A stretch of 64,000 nucleotides of DNA from Pseudanabaena sp. Chao 1811 (lineage in GTDB: Bacteria > Cyanobacteriota > Cyanobacteriia > Pseudanabaenales > Pseudanabaenaceae). The notes beneath the pieces were generated by a model that saw nothing but the letters and a program-made list of their open reading frames with translations, had not been told where the DNA came from and searched no databases. The stretch covers positions 806,001-870,000 of the forward strand of contig NZ_CP101416.1 in the NCBI RefSeq assembly GCF_027942295.1. Direction: 5' to 3'. Below are positions 1-9,722 of this stretch, piece after piece (position 1 is the stretch's first letter; every line of letters begins with the position of its first letter). The position numbers and the translations under genes are program-made.

Positions 1-394
1 TTAAAATTTCATCTTCGTAATGAATACGCTGACTAATGGGGATCAGAATGCAATTATTGACTAGAGTTTCTGAGTAATATTGACGCGCTGCATTAATCAG
101 CATAGGAATATCTCTTCCCTCTTTAGTTCTTAGAGAAAAATAAATTTCTTCAGCTTTATTATGCAGTTTTAAAAGAGGCAAGAAATGAGTTTGATAAAAA
201 ATTTTGCTGCCAATTGGCAAGATTAATTCTATTTTTTGTCCTATGATTTCATCTATTGAGTATCCCAGTATTTCTAATAGCGTGGTATTGACGATTAAAA
301 TCTTGCTATTGTCATTGAATGAGAGGAATCCACAGGGTGCTGTATCTAATATAGAGTCTATCTGATAATCCACAGAAATAAGATTATTTAGCAA
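1..394 (-). CDS. PAS-domain sensory protein (partial, cut by window edge)
   Basis: Only the N-terminal ~131 codons lie in the window; the frame runs off the left edge. The visible part is a PAS domain: it opens with DSILDTAPCGFLSFN, continues with ILIVNTTLLEILGY and ends with QRIHYEDEIL. In PAS proteins this domain binds a small ligand or mediates dimerisation and passes a signal to a C-terminal output domain, which is not visible here. No ATG occurs in frame. A stop in frame lies just upstream, near an AAGGTGG sequence, so a TTG at 394 or a GTG at 373 is the likely start. The output domain (kinase, cyclase or phosphatase) cannot be told from this window. Confidence 0.7.
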   Translation of the reverse strand, partial: MLNNLISVDYQIDSILDTAPCGFLSFNDNSKILIVNTTLLEILGYSIDEIIGQKIELILPIGSKIFYQTHFLPLLKLHNKAEEIYFSLRTKEGRDIPMLINAARQYYSETLVNNCILIPISQRIHYEDEIL

Positions 395-675
395 ATAAAG
401 TAAAAAATATTGATGAAATAACCACCTTTATTTGATCTATTTTATCGTAGATAAAATGATAATCAACTTAGTTTTCCGATCATCCCTCAGAAAATTCGAC
501 ATTAATAATCTTGCGACTTTTTGAGCATTGTCTTTAGCGAGATTGTTTATGATAGTTAAGTTAGAAAGGCGATCGCTTTCAATGAACTTTGAGGATTAGT
601 ACAAGTAGCGAGCGCAAAGCCCTATCTGTACGAAGGATCGCTGTCAAAAATTGCTTTCAGTCTGGAGTAAAAATC

Positions 676-1263
676 ATGAAGCAAAAGCTACAAACAATTA
701 GTGGAGAGCTAAAAACTCAATTTAAGATTTTAGGAAGTTGCGTTATAGTCTTTTGGTCTGTAGTTATTGTTAATGAATTATTGTTTAGTGGCAGGCTTAA
801 TGCCTTAGGGATTCTGCCTCATCACTTGATCGGTTTGCGAGGTATTCTGTTTGCTCCATTTTTACATGGAGGCTTTTATCATGTTGCCGCTAATACACTG
901 CCCTTTATTGTTTTAGGGTGGTTTGTGATGTTACGAAACATCAGTGACTTTTATTTTGTATCTTTTATATCAGCGTTAATCGGGGGGCTAGGAACATGGC
1001 TAGTAGGTAGACCTGATTCTGTACACATTGGTGCGAGTGGCGTAATTTTTGGATATTTTGGATATTTGCTATTTCGTGGTTACTTTGAGCGAAGTTTTGT
1101 GGCGATCGCAATTTCCGTGATAGTCGCCATGATCTATGGCGGATTAGTTTGGGGGGTATTACCAACACGAGCCTACATTTCTTGGGAAGGACATTTGTTT
1201 GGGCTTATTGGTGGAATTATTGCCGCTAAGATGCTATCTGAGAGTAAGAATAATAGACTTTAG
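676..1263 (+). CDS. Rhomboid-family intramembrane serine protease
   Basis: A 195-residue polytopic membrane protein. Rhomboids cleave transmembrane substrates inside the membrane with a Ser-His dyad. The Ser sits in IGASGVIFG (Ser121) and the His in WEGHLFGLIGG (His173). HGGFYHVAANT supplies the His/His/Asn residues (H64, H69, N73) that form the oxyanion region in GlpG-type enzymes. It therefore looks catalytically competent. I chose ATG 676 because GGAG lies 9 bases upstream; a longer TTG-started frame from 589 has no such site. A close paralogue follows directly downstream on the same strand, so the pair arose by tandem duplication. The substrate is unknown. Confidence 0.85.
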   Translation: MKQKLQTISGELKTQFKILGSCVIVFWSVVIVNELLFSGRLNALGILPHHLIGLRGILFAPFLHGGFYHVAANTLPFIVLGWFVMLRNISDFYFVSFISALIGGLGTWLVGRPDSVHIGASGVIFGYFGYLLFRGYFERSFVAIAISVIVAMIYGGLVWGVLPTRAYISWEGHLFGLIGGIIAAKMLSESKNNRL

Positions 1264-1411
1264 TTATAGATGGTTGAAAGCTCTGCTCATATTGTCTCCT
1301 AAAGCCTGAGATATTTATCTTGATAAATATCAAAATAATTCCTCACTGAAGCTGACGATACGATTAATTAAAAAATCTTTGTGTACAGCCTATTTAGGGT
1401 TTGTGTAATAC

Positions 1412-1460
1412 AGATAAATTTTGAAAAAGCTTGCTTCGCAAGCTTTTTCAAAATTTATCT
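1412..1460. terminator. Long perfect palindrome between the two rhomboid genes
   Basis: Two 23-base arms (AGATAAATTTTGAAAAAGCT... and its exact complement) flank a 3-base TTC loop. As RNA it forms a very stable hairpin. It lies between two co-directional paralogues and could end or attenuate transcription. It belongs to the window-wide class of gene-end palindromes. Confidence 0.6.
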
Positions 1461-1514
1461 GGGTTTCGAGAAAGCGCAAAGTACTGTAACTCTTTGAGAT
1501 ATGGAGATAAAAAT

Positions 1515-2093
1515 ATGAGTCAGAAAATAAACCCATTGAATAAAGAACAACAGAAAAAGATTTTTATTCTATTTTTTTTAGTATCAGTTTTTTGGATTGT
1601 AGTAGCTATAAATGAATTTTTATTTAATAGGAGCTTGATCTCATTTGGGATTATGCCTCAAAGTATTGTTGGTTTGCGCGGTATATTCATAGCTCCTTTT
1701 ATCCATGCAAGTTTTTATTCGGTTGCCGAAAATACAGTCCCATTTATTATTTTGGGTTGGCTGGTAATTAACAGAAGCATCAAAGATTTTTATTTTGTGT
1801 TTTGTTCGTCAGTTATTTTGAGTGGTCTAGGAACTTGGCTAATTGGCAAACCTAATACACTACATATTGGTGCAGGTGGTGTAGTTTTTGGATTCTATGG
1901 TTATTGTCTATTTCAAATTTACTTAGAACGTAAATTTGCGATATTTTATACTTCGATTGCTATTGCTATAATCCTTTGTGCGCTTCTATTTTTTGGTATA
2001 TTACCGAAACAATCTAATATTTCTTGGGAAGGCTTTTTATTTGGATTTATTGGGGGAATTATTGCTGCCAAATTCTTAGCATCTAAACAATAA
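1515..2093 (+). CDS. Rhomboid-like protein lacking catalytic residues (pseudoprotease)
   Basis: A 192-residue paralogue of the upstream rhomboid that aligns with it almost without gaps. The membrane pattern and structural motifs are kept (GLRGIFIAPFIH, GLGTWLIG, WEG-LFGFIGGIIAAK), but the active site is gone. The nucleophile motif is IGAGGVVFG, with Gly121 in place of Ser. The catalytic His of WEGHLFG is Phe (WEGFLFG). The second His of the oxyanion motif is Ser (FYSVAENT). The frame is intact and the rest is conserved, which points to selection for a non-proteolytic role, as in iRhoms or derlins. ATG 1515 was chosen because it aligns with the start of the active copy. The role is inferred; the substitutions are read directly. 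Confidence 0.85.
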   Translation: MSQKINPLNKEQQKKIFILFFLVSVFWIVVAINEFLFNRSLISFGIMPQSIVGLRGIFIAPFIHASFYSVAENTVPFIILGWLVINRSIKDFYFVFCSSVILSGLGTWLIGKPNTLHIGAGGVVFGFYGYCLFQIYLERKFAIFYTSIAIAIILCALLFFGILPKQSNISWEGFLFGFIGGIIAAKFLASKQ

Positions 2094-2126
2094 AAAAGAA
2101 GCGTTGCTTTGCAACGCTTCTTTTTT
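2092..2126. terminator. Bidirectional terminator between convergent genes
   Basis: A perfect hairpin with arms AAAAAAGAAGCGTTGC and its complement and a TTT loop lies in the 36 bases between the rhomboid-like gene (+) and the response regulator (-). The A-tract and T-tract give a U-run for either direction. Confidence 0.85.
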
Positions 2127-2129
2127 AGT

Positions 2130-2507
2130 TTAAGAAACACTTTTAATAGCTTCTAGCAAACTACGGGTACAGGCTCCCTTATCACAAAAAGCATCGATAT
2201 TTGCCCCATTAGAGATTGCCTGTGCCTTGCCGCCATCGGCTGCGGAATAAGCCACAATCTTGACATGAGGATATTTATTTTTGATTTCACTGGAGGCTGT
2301 CCAGCCATCCATCACGGGCATATGTAAGTCCATGACCACAACATCAGGCTCAAGCTTTTGGACTTTAGCGATCGCTTCTTTACCGTTAATCGCTACTTCT
2401 ACAGATCCTATGCAGGCTTGTAAAGAAAGTGCTAGTTGTAAAGTACATCGTGTGAGTTCGTGGTCATCCACCACCAAAACGCGCAAAGTTTTTGTAGAAG
2501 ATGTCAT
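2130..2507 (-). CDS. Single-domain response regulator (CheY-like)
   Basis: A stand-alone receiver domain of 125 residues without an output domain. The acidic pair is in LVVDDHE (D14, D15), the phosphoacceptor is Asp60 in VVVMDLHMP, and the conserved Ser and Lys are in VAYSAA (S88) and CDKGA (K110). Such proteins accept phosphate from a histidine kinase or Hpt protein and act by protein contact. No kinase gene adjoins it, so its partner is unknown; an Hpt protein is encoded at 11.1-11.6 kb. All key residues are present, so it should be active. Confidence 0.9.
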   Translation of the reverse strand: MTSSTKTLRVLVVDDHELTRCTLQLALSLQACIGSVEVAINGKEAIAKVQKLEPDVVVMDLHMPVMDGWTASSEIKNKYPHVKIVAYSAADGGKAQAISNGANIDAFCDKGACTRSLLEAIKSVS

Positions 2508-2596
2508 GGTAGGTACGGTAAGAAGGTCTTGACAATAACTCTGTTATGTAACCTAAGATACCTCTTTTTTGTTGTTAAAGCTTCTATCGCAGGGAC

Positions 2597-2642
2597 TAAT
2601 AAATAAAGACAAGTCATGATTTGCATGACTTGTCTTTATTTA

Positions 2643-2645
<3 letters not shown>
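2597..2645. terminator. Terminator hairpin overlapping the sqdB stop codon
   Basis: Arms of 22 bases (TAATAAATAAAGACAAGTC...) with a 5-base loop. The hairpin includes the sqdB stop codon and provides T-tracts in both directions. Confidence 0.75.
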
Positions 2646-4193
<1,548 letters not shown>

Positions 4194-5342
4194 ATGCTTT
4201 CGATTGCCGAACTTGCCCATCAACGAGATCCACAGGCGATCGCCGAAATTATTCGTCAAGAATTACAAACTCTTGACTCCAATCGCCTTGACGTGGAGGT
4301 GTCTATTGTTGATAGCAATTTAGAACTACAAATTCGGACAGATTCTGCCATTGACAAGGAAAAACTGCTGACATTAGTATCTAGCAACCTGAGAACTTTG
4401 CATATAGAATCAGTGGCAAAGTTTAAGATTCACTGCTGGCGCAATGATGATGAAATGAATGAACAGCGTCTTCTATGGACAGAGCAATTTATGATGGAGT
4501 CACTATCATCATCTTTATCCAAACCCCTAGAATTGGAGTCGGAACATCTCGAACTTCCAGAATCCTTAGCTCTAGAAAAACGTTCGCCCGAAACCCAGCT
4601 TTCTAAAGACTCGGTATTACAGAAAGCAATTAATAATCTTTCGTCCAACTCTACAAAAACAAGAAAGCAATTGCTGCCCGCGGAGCAATTGCAAGAACCG
4701 ATACTTGTAGGCACAGCATTAAATAATTTAGCAACTCCACCTGTCGAAAAACATCACATCGATAATCAATCCACTAATTCCACTAATAATTATCATTTGC
4801 AGCTATTACTAGTCGGATTATCAATTATCTTATTAGGATTAGGTATAGGGGCATTAGTAAGGGCAATTACAAGTAAGAATGTCATATCTCCAAATGCGGA
4901 AATATCCTCTAGTAATTTATCTGTTAATAAGTCCTCAGATCAAAACCCTCAAAACATCAAGAGTCAGAGCCTTGATCCAGCGCTAACTACGAACCCTACC
5001 AAACCCTCATCTACGAAAGCTCTGCCCACATTACCTGCCGATACAACTGTAAATTCAACGCCTAATATTTCTGACCTAACCCCATCAAATCCTACTCAAT
5101 CCCCCAGTACCTCACAAGAAGACGACAAGCCAATTACTCTCGAAAAGTTTAATCGTGTACAAAAGGGAATGACCGTTGAGCAAGTAGACAAAATCTTTGG
5201 TGTGTCGGGAAAAGTCATTGCCGAAAATACAACGAATAATAGTGTCGGGCAAGTTTACTCTTGGAAGAATCCTCAAGGCAGTAATGCGATCGTGGAGTTT
5301 AAGGATGGTCAAGTTGTAGCTAAGGCTCAAGCAGGTTTATAG
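4194..5342 (+). CDS. Single-pass membrane protein with C-terminal DUF3862/SmpA-like domain
   Basis: I do not recognise this 382-residue protein as a named gene. Residues 1-80 form a small alpha/beta region (LQIRTDSAIDKEKLLTLVSS). A Ser/Thr/Asn-rich linker follows, then one transmembrane helix at about 200-222 (LLLVGLSIILLGLGIGALV), a second Ser/Thr/Pro-rich linker (about 225-310) and a C-terminal domain of about 65 residues. That domain (FNRVQKGMTVEQVDKIFGV ... YSWKNPQGSNAIVEFKDGQV) has the pattern of DUF3862/SmpA-OmlA-like folds, which often bind proteins outside the cytoplasmic membrane. It stands alone between a divergent sqdB and ccmP. Function is unknown. Confidence 0.7.
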   Translation: MLSIAELAHQRDPQAIAEIIRQELQTLDSNRLDVEVSIVDSNLELQIRTDSAIDKEKLLTLVSSNLRTLHIESVAKFKIHCWRNDDEMNEQRLLWTEQFMMESLSSSLSKPLELESEHLELPESLALEKRSPETQLSKDSVLQKAINNLSSNSTKTRKQLLPAEQLQEPILVGTALNNLATPPVEKHHIDNQSTNSTNNYHLQLLLVGLSIILLGLGIGALVRAITSKNVISPNAEISSSNLSVNKSSDQNPQNIKSQSLDPALTTNPTKPSSTKALPTLPADTTVNSTPNISDLTPSNPTQSPSTSQEDDKPITLEKFNRVQKGMTVEQVDKIFGVSGKVIAENTTNNSVGQVYSWKNPQGSNAIVEFKDGQVVAKAQAGL

Positions 5343-5353
5343 ATAAGTATCGC

Positions 5354-5457
5354 TAAGTAGCTAAGCGTAATTAAAAAACAGAACCAAAACCTGTGGCGCA
5401 CGCTGCGCGTGCACCACAGGTTTTAAGGTTTTATATTTAATTGCATCCAGCTACTTA
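5354..5457. mobile_element. MITE-like inverted-repeat element, family B copy 1
   Basis: A 104-base element starting TAAGTAGCT and ending AGCTACTTA, with imperfect terminal inverted repeats that continue into an AATTAAA-rich segment and a GC-rich central hairpin (GGCGCACGC...GCGTGC). TA at both ends could be a TA target duplication, as made by IS630/Tc1-type transposases. A second copy of exactly the same length lies at 37089-37192 in reverse orientation. It has no coding capacity and also places a strong hairpin behind the upstream gene. Confidence 0.75.
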
Positions 5458-5626
5458 GAGCGATATTTATCTGGTTGGAAAATATGAGTCTTAGCCCCAT
5501 ATCTCCTTTTGGGGTTTTGAGTGACGATAGCTATATTGCTATAAAATTACATCTTGGGTGTCTCAACTCAGCTGTTAATCTAGCTAGTCAGTCAACCCCA
5601 GTCAAAGCCTAGTGGGAGAAAATTTT

Positions 5627-6268
5627 TTGGGTATCGATTTACGCAGCTATGTCTACTTGGACAACTTACAGCGACAACATGCTGCTTATTTAGGAACGAT
5701 CGCACAAGGATTTTTACCCTTACCAGGTGACACCTCACTTTGGATTGAAATTTCTCCTGGCATTGAAATTAACCGTATTACCGATGTAGCCCTCAAGTCC
5801 ACATCGGTTAGACCAGGGGTGCAGATTGTTGAGCGTTTGTACGGCTTGTTAGAAATTCATTCTGCGAGTCAAGGCGAAACCCAAGCCGCAGGCAGAGCAA
5901 TTCTGCAAATGTTGGGCGTAACTGAGGAAGATCGGATTAAGCCAAGATTATTATCTAGCCAAATTATTCGTAATGTTGATGCCCATCAAACTCAACTGAT
6001 TAACCGCTTTCGTCGTGGACAGATGCTTTTGTCGGGGCAAACTCTATACATCATGGAAGTTGAGCCTGCTGCCTATGCCGCCCTTGCTGCCAATGAGGCG
6101 GAGAAAGCGGCTTCAATTAATATTTTGGAAATTGTTGCAGTAGGTAGTTTTGGGCGTTTATATCTTGGTGGCGAAGAGCGAGACATCATGGCAGCTTCAG
6201 CAGCAGTACTTAATACCATCGAAAATATTAAAGGTCGCGATGTCTATGGCAACGATCGCAAAGAGTAA
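5627..6268 (+). CDS. ccmP: Carboxysome shell protein CcmP (tandem BMC domains)
   Basis: CcmP is a tandem-domain bacterial microcompartment protein. It forms pseudohexameric trimers that stack in the beta-carboxysome shell, with a large gated pore thought to pass metabolites. Two BMC-type repeats are visible, roughly residues 1-95 and 105-213, the second with [20 protein letters not shown] and [16 protein letters not shown]. The conserved pore pair Glu-Arg is in [11 protein letters not shown] (E69/R70 from this start). I chose TTG 5627 because GGGAGA precedes it by 7 bases and the 213-residue length equals that of characterised CcmP; GTG 5612 would add five residues. The gene is apart from any ccmKLMN cluster in this window. 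Confidence 0.88.
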   Translation: MGIDLRSYVYLDNLQRQHAAYLGTIAQGFLPLPGDTSLWIEISPGIEINRITDVALKSTSVRPGVQIVERLYGLLEIHSASQGETQAAGRAILQMLGVTEEDRIKPRLLSSQIIRNVDAHQTQLINRFRRGQMLLSGQTLYIMEVEPAAYAALAANEAEKAASINILEIVAVGSFGRLYLGGEERDIMAASAAVLNTIENIKGRDVYGNDRKE

Positions 6269-6297
6269 TCAAAATTTGCCCAGCAAATTTTGATTAC
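6267..6297. terminator. Bidirectional terminator between ccmP and the zinc-ribbon gene
   Basis: Arms TAATCAAAATTTGC / GCAAATTTTGATTA with a short loop, directly after the ccmP stop and overlapping the end of the convergent gene. Confidence 0.7.
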
Positions 6298-6584
6298 AGA
6301 TCGTCTTCCCAACCACAACATTTACAACGCCATTGCTCTGGTGGCAATCTGAGGCGCGAGAATGCGGTACGGCATTCAGGACATTTTCCTGTAAAGATAG
6401 GATGCCAACCACATTCAGCTTCCATAGCGGGATCATAACTATTGGGATCATCGGGTTCCCACAAATCAGCGGATACAAAATCTGAGCAGACTCCCCATTT
6501 TGGTCCATAGGGATGTACAGCACAGACTAATAGGTTAGTGTGCGAGTAAAAATCACAGCGATCGCATAAAGATATTTTTGCCAT
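6294..6584 (-). CDS. Small cysteine-rich (zinc-ribbon-like) protein
   Basis: A 96-residue protein of unknown function. It has several possible metal ligands: CDRC (7-10), C21, C33, C58, a CPEC pair (68-71) and CKCC near the end (87-90). The arrangement suggests one or two zinc-binding knuckles. The C-terminal half, GKCPECRTAF...WRCKCCGWE, resembles a zinc ribbon. It is convergent with ccmP and lies downstream of the divergent-looking DUF3084 region; nothing in the context fixes a role. Confidence 0.75.
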   Translation of the reverse strand: MAKISLCDRCDFYSHTNLLVCAVHPYGPKWGVCSDFVSADLWEPDDPNSYDPAMEAECGWHPIFTGKCPECRTAFSRLRLPPEQWRCKCCGWEDDL

Positions 6585-6657
6585 AAATATATTTTCAATA
6601 TATTTGAATTTGCAATATTTAGGGTTCGCAGCACAACATGTCGGCTTCTAATTGGGG

Positions 6658-8022
6658 TTAACTGAACCGAGCAATTTCAATACCATTTTGACGGATAACT
6701 AACTCTAGAGTGAGCGAACTAGCAGGAAAAATTGCTTCCTTTGCCACTGCCCTAATTTCGTAGGTCGATTTAAGCTCACTAGCAACTCTAAAAAGTTCGG
6801 TTAGGGCATCAGGGGGAAAGTTACCGACTTTGCCTGTGACAGGATTTGCTAGTACACCCTCACGCCTTGCCCGAAAACTTACTAATAGAAATAGTTGCTC
6901 GATACGTGATGCTAAAGCCTGTGGTGTAAGGTTTGGCATAAATTGGAGAGTAGCAATTTCATCGCCCCGTGCAAAGATCTGACGATTGAGGGTGACATCG
7001 GCAGCGATCGCTACTTGAGTTTCCCGCTTCAAAAAATTGCCTGCGGAGAGAATCCGAATCACATAGCTCTTTCCATCTTTGATCCGATTCAGCAATCCTT
7101 CAATTTGAGCATCGGTAATTCTGATGACTGGTTCCTTGGGTGCTTGATCGGGCAGAAAATCAAGAAGCTCACGGGCATTACGCTCAGCCTGTTGTAATAG
7201 TTGGATACTGGCTTGACGCAATTCCGCATTGCTTAAATTAGGACGCACCACCCCGATTGACAAAATCTGATCGGCAAAAATGGCTACGTTGCCTTTGCGT
7301 AGAGCCTCAAGACTGATGATCAATTGTTCGCGGGCGGATTCTAGAGAGGCGATCTCGGAGGTGAGATCAACTCGTTGTTTTTCGATCGCAACCAACCGCT
7401 GCTCTGATTCATCAACTTTTTGTTTAAGGGTTTCGCGATCGCGGGAAATACTTGCGAGTTCACCCGAAATCCGTTCTTTCTCTTGTCGCAGTTGATTGCT
7501 TTCAGTTTGAAGATTTTCTTGCTCTTTGGTCAAATTTTGAATGCGATCGCGCAAATCTGCTTCTTGTTGGGAAGCCTTTTTGAGTTCTTCATCTGCCTTT
7601 TGAAATTTGGTTTCGACATTTTGTAACAAAGCCTGAGTTTCTGCTTGCTTACGCACTGCTTGGACTAAAGACTTGTTAATTTCTCCTAAGCGTTGTTGGG
7701 CTTTTTCCTGTTCATTTTTAGCGGCATTTAGCTCAGTCTCAACTTTTTGCTTTTGTTGTTGACTGCTTGATAGCTCTGAGCGAATGCTTTCTAAACGAAA
7801 TAGTCCATCCCTTAACTGTCCACTAAGGAGCAACAAAATTCCTAACGTTGACGCAGAAATCATGCCACCTGTGGCGATCGTCACTAAGGTAGCGGTGTCA
7901 CGCGGTCTCAGGTTGAACATGCTAAGTCGCGCCCTACCAACCTTAGTGCCAATGCGATCGCCTAGCGTCGCAATAATGCCGCCTAAGATCAAAATCGCTA
8001 AAACCAGCGTATATCCAGCCAT
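6658..8022 (-). CDS. DUF3084 family membrane-anchored coiled-coil protein
   Basis: A 454-residue protein conserved in cyanobacteria. Two hydrophobic segments lie near the N-terminus (about 3-20 and 47-66), followed by a small conserved stretch GTKVGRARLSMFNLRPRDTA. A long coiled coil rich in Glu, Gln and Lys spans about 75-240. The C-terminal domain (about 245-454) is globular and contains ILSIGVVRPNLSNAELRQA. The arrangement suggests a membrane-tethered structural or scaffold protein. The exact role of the family is not known to me. It is monocistronic, with its own terminator region on one side and a 370-base gap upstream. Confidence 0.85.
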   Translation of the reverse strand: MAGYTLVLAILILGGIIATLGDRIGTKVGRARLSMFNLRPRDTATLVTIATGGMISASTLGILLLLSGQLRDGLFRLESIRSELSSSQQQKQKVETELNAAKNEQEKAQQRLGEINKSLVQAVRKQAETQALLQNVETKFQKADEELKKASQQEADLRDRIQNLTKEQENLQTESNQLRQEKERISGELASISRDRETLKQKVDESEQRLVAIEKQRVDLTSEIASLESAREQLIISLEALRKGNVAIFADQILSIGVVRPNLSNAELRQASIQLLQQAERNARELLDFLPDQAPKEPVIRITDAQIEGLLNRIKDGKSYVIRILSAGNFLKRETQVAIAADVTLNRQIFARGDEIATLQFMPNLTPQALASRIEQLFLLVSFRARREGVLANPVTGKVGNFPPDALTELFRVASELKSTYEIRAVAKEAIFPASSLTLELVIRQNGIEIARFS

Positions 8023-8149
8023 GTAACTCCTGAGTCCTCACGCTGTTGATTTTAGCAGACAAACAAGAGAGTCAGCGAATGCCCCAAGCATAGCGACCGA
8101 TTACATTGTCCATTTTTAAAAATTGATGCATATACCAATCTAGTGAAGT

Positions 8150-8190
8150 AGAGGATTGTGTCTCCGCCTTCGGCGGGGACACAATCCTCT
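8150..8190. repeat. Palindrome 1 of a hairpin pair
   Basis: Arms AGAGGATTGTGTC...GACACAATCCTCT enclose a nested GC-rich stem CCGCCTTCGGCGG. It is not directly behind a gene end, so its role as a terminator is doubtful. Confidence 0.6.
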
Positions 8191-8194
8191 TATC

Positions 8195-8235
8195 AAGAAG
8201 AGAATGGCGGCGCATTGCGCCACCATTCTCTTCTT
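8195..8235. repeat. Palindrome 2 of a hairpin pair
   Basis: Arms AAGAAGAGAATGGCGGCGC and near-complement with loop ATT and one mismatch. The centre GGCGCATTGCGCC is the same type of core as in many gene-end hairpins of this window. Confidence 0.6.
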
Positions 8236-8394
8236 GGGTTTTGATTTTGTCTTAACACAAGCGACAATAACTATATTAAATCGCGGAACCCTCAGTCATA
8301 ATCATGATGGTGTTACGCTAAAGCAAGCCATAATCAGTAAATTTAGTCCAGCTTGCGCGGTTTATAGATCGGCATAGGTTTTTACGAGCAAAAT

Positions 8395-9333
8395 ATGGAA
8401 AAGCAACTCAAAATACAACAGTTAGTTGACAATCTAGCAAAGGCGATCGTTGGCAAGGATGAAGCGATTCAACTAGTTTTAGTGGCGCTATTTTCGGGTG
8501 GTCATGCCTTGCTCGAAGATGTCCCGGGGGTAGGTAAAACTTTACTAGCAAAATCTCTCGCTGCTTCTATTTCTGGGAAATTTCAACGGGTGCAATGTAC
8601 ACCTGACCTATTACCCACAGATATTACAGGTACAAATATTTGGAATCCTCAAAAGGGAGAATTTCAGTTTTTGCCAGGACCAATCTTTGCGAATGTCTTG
8701 TTAGCTGATGAGATTAATCGTGCTACTCCACGTACTCAATCGGCATTGCTGGAGGTAATGGAAGAAACGCAAGTAACGGTTGACGGCATCTCGCGTAAGG
8801 TTCCTTCACCATTTTTTGCGATCGCTACTCAAAACCCAATTGAATATCAAGGTACTTTTCCATTACCAGAGGCACAACTTGATCGCTTTGCGTTATCTTT
8901 TAGCATTGGCTATCCCAGTGAAGTTGAAGAATTGGAAATGCTCAAAAGATTGCAATCGGGGCAAATTGGCTCAGCGAACTTAGAACCATGTATTACCCCT
9001 GAAGAAGTTCTAGAAATTCGTAATCTTGCGACTCAAGTACCTGTCAGTGATGCAACTAGCGAATACATTGTCAATGTGGTGCGGGCAACACGCAATGATG
9101 AAGAGATTACTCTCGGTGTGAGTCCTAGAGGGACTTCTGCATTATTGCGATCGGCTCAGAGCTATGCCTTAATCCAGCAAGCGCTCGATCCTAGTCGCCA
9201 ATCTAATTATGTGCTACCCGATGATGTCAAGTTTCTCGCACCCTACGTGTTAGGACATCGCATTATTGTCGCAGGTAGGCGATCGCCTAAGAATATTATT
9301 CAGCGCTTACTAGATGTTGTTACTGTTCCTTAG
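8395..9333 (+). CDS. MoxR-family AAA+ ATPase
   Basis: MoxR ATPases are chaperone-like AAA+ proteins that help assemble or activate partner complexes, often together with VWA or DUF58 proteins. The 312-residue protein has Walker A (EDVPGVGKTLLAKSLA), Walker B (LLADEINRA), sensor 1 (ATQNPIEYQGTFPLPEAQLD) and a C-terminal lid domain with ISPRG-like VSPRGTSALL. Length is typical. No DUF58 or VWA gene follows; the next genes are a convergent toxin-antitoxin pair, so its client cannot be inferred here. Confidence 0.93.
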   Translation: MEKQLKIQQLVDNLAKAIVGKDEAIQLVLVALFSGGHALLEDVPGVGKTLLAKSLAASISGKFQRVQCTPDLLPTDITGTNIWNPQKGEFQFLPGPIFANVLLADEINRATPRTQSALLEVMEETQVTVDGISRKVPSPFFAIATQNPIEYQGTFPLPEAQLDRFALSFSIGYPSEVEELEMLKRLQSGQIGSANLEPCITPEEVLEIRNLATQVPVSDATSEYIVNVVRATRNDEEITLGVSPRGTSALLRSAQSYALIQQALDPSRQSNYVLPDDVKFLAPYVLGHRIIVAGRRSPKNIIQRLLDVVTVP

Positions 9334-9340
9334 GGTTCTG

Positions 9341-9381
9341 CGATTTATGGCAGCGCGGCAAAGCCACGCTGCCATAAATCG
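9341..9381. terminator. Terminator hairpin after the MoxR gene
   Basis: CGATTTATGGCAGCGCGGC pairs with GCCACGCTGCCATAAATCG with one mismatch. The preceding TAGGGTTCTGCGATTTA is the left-end sequence of element family A, so the hairpin may be a remnant of such an element recruited as a terminator. Confidence 0.65.
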
Positions 9382-9389
9382 TTGCTTAG

Positions 9390-9722
9390 CTATTCTCCAT
9401 ACATTTCTGTAACTATCCTTCTTAATTGAGCAGCCTGATCTGCAGATAAAGAGTCAATCTTGTTTTTTAGACGAATTTTGCTAATAGTACGGATTTGATC
9501 AACGGCAATCTCCGCCTCGCTACCAGCGCAAATAATCTGAAGACGACTGCGCCATTTTGGATGAAGTTTAGAAGTTAATGGACAAATAACTACTGTGTCT
9601 AACAACGAGTTCATCGCATCCTGACTGATGATAACCACAGGACGAATTTTGCTGATTTCACTGCCTAATGTAGGATTGAGATCCGCAAAATATATTTCAT
9701 ATCTTTTAGGAACCGACTTCAT
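9390..9722 (-). CDS. MazF/PemK-type toxin (endoribonuclease)
   Basis: A 110-residue protein of the MazF/PemK fold. The start of the family is seen in RYEIYFADLNPTLGSEI and KIRPVVIISQDAMN, followed by VVICPLTSK and the conserved VDQIRTISKIRL. MazF toxins cut mRNA at short motifs. The start overlaps the end of the upstream antitoxin gene by 17 bases, the usual translational coupling of a toxin-antitoxin operon. All expected motifs are present, so it should be functional. Confidence 0.9.
   Translation of the reverse strand: MKSVPKRYEIYFADLNPTLGSEISKIRPVVIISQDAMNSLLDTVVICPLTSKLHPKWRSRLQIICAGSEAEIAVDQIRTISKIRLKNKIDSLSADQAAQLRRIVTEMYGE

Larger units (their letters stand above)
8023..8394. other. 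Gene-free stretch with two adjacent hairpins
   Basis: This divergent promoter region of 372 bases contains two different GC-rich palindromes (8150-8190 and 8195-8235) four bases apart. A short open frame through them is not a credible gene. No RNA gene was recognised. Confidence 0.6.

Noticed and set aside
589-675. Longer N-terminus for the first rhomboid (TTG start at 589)
   Set aside because: The extra residues are basic and non-conserved between the paralogues, and the ribosome site is at ATG 676.
8156-8377. 73-codon open frame upstream of the MoxR gene
   Set aside because: It consists mostly of the two hairpins at 8150-8235 and has no domain or ribosome site.
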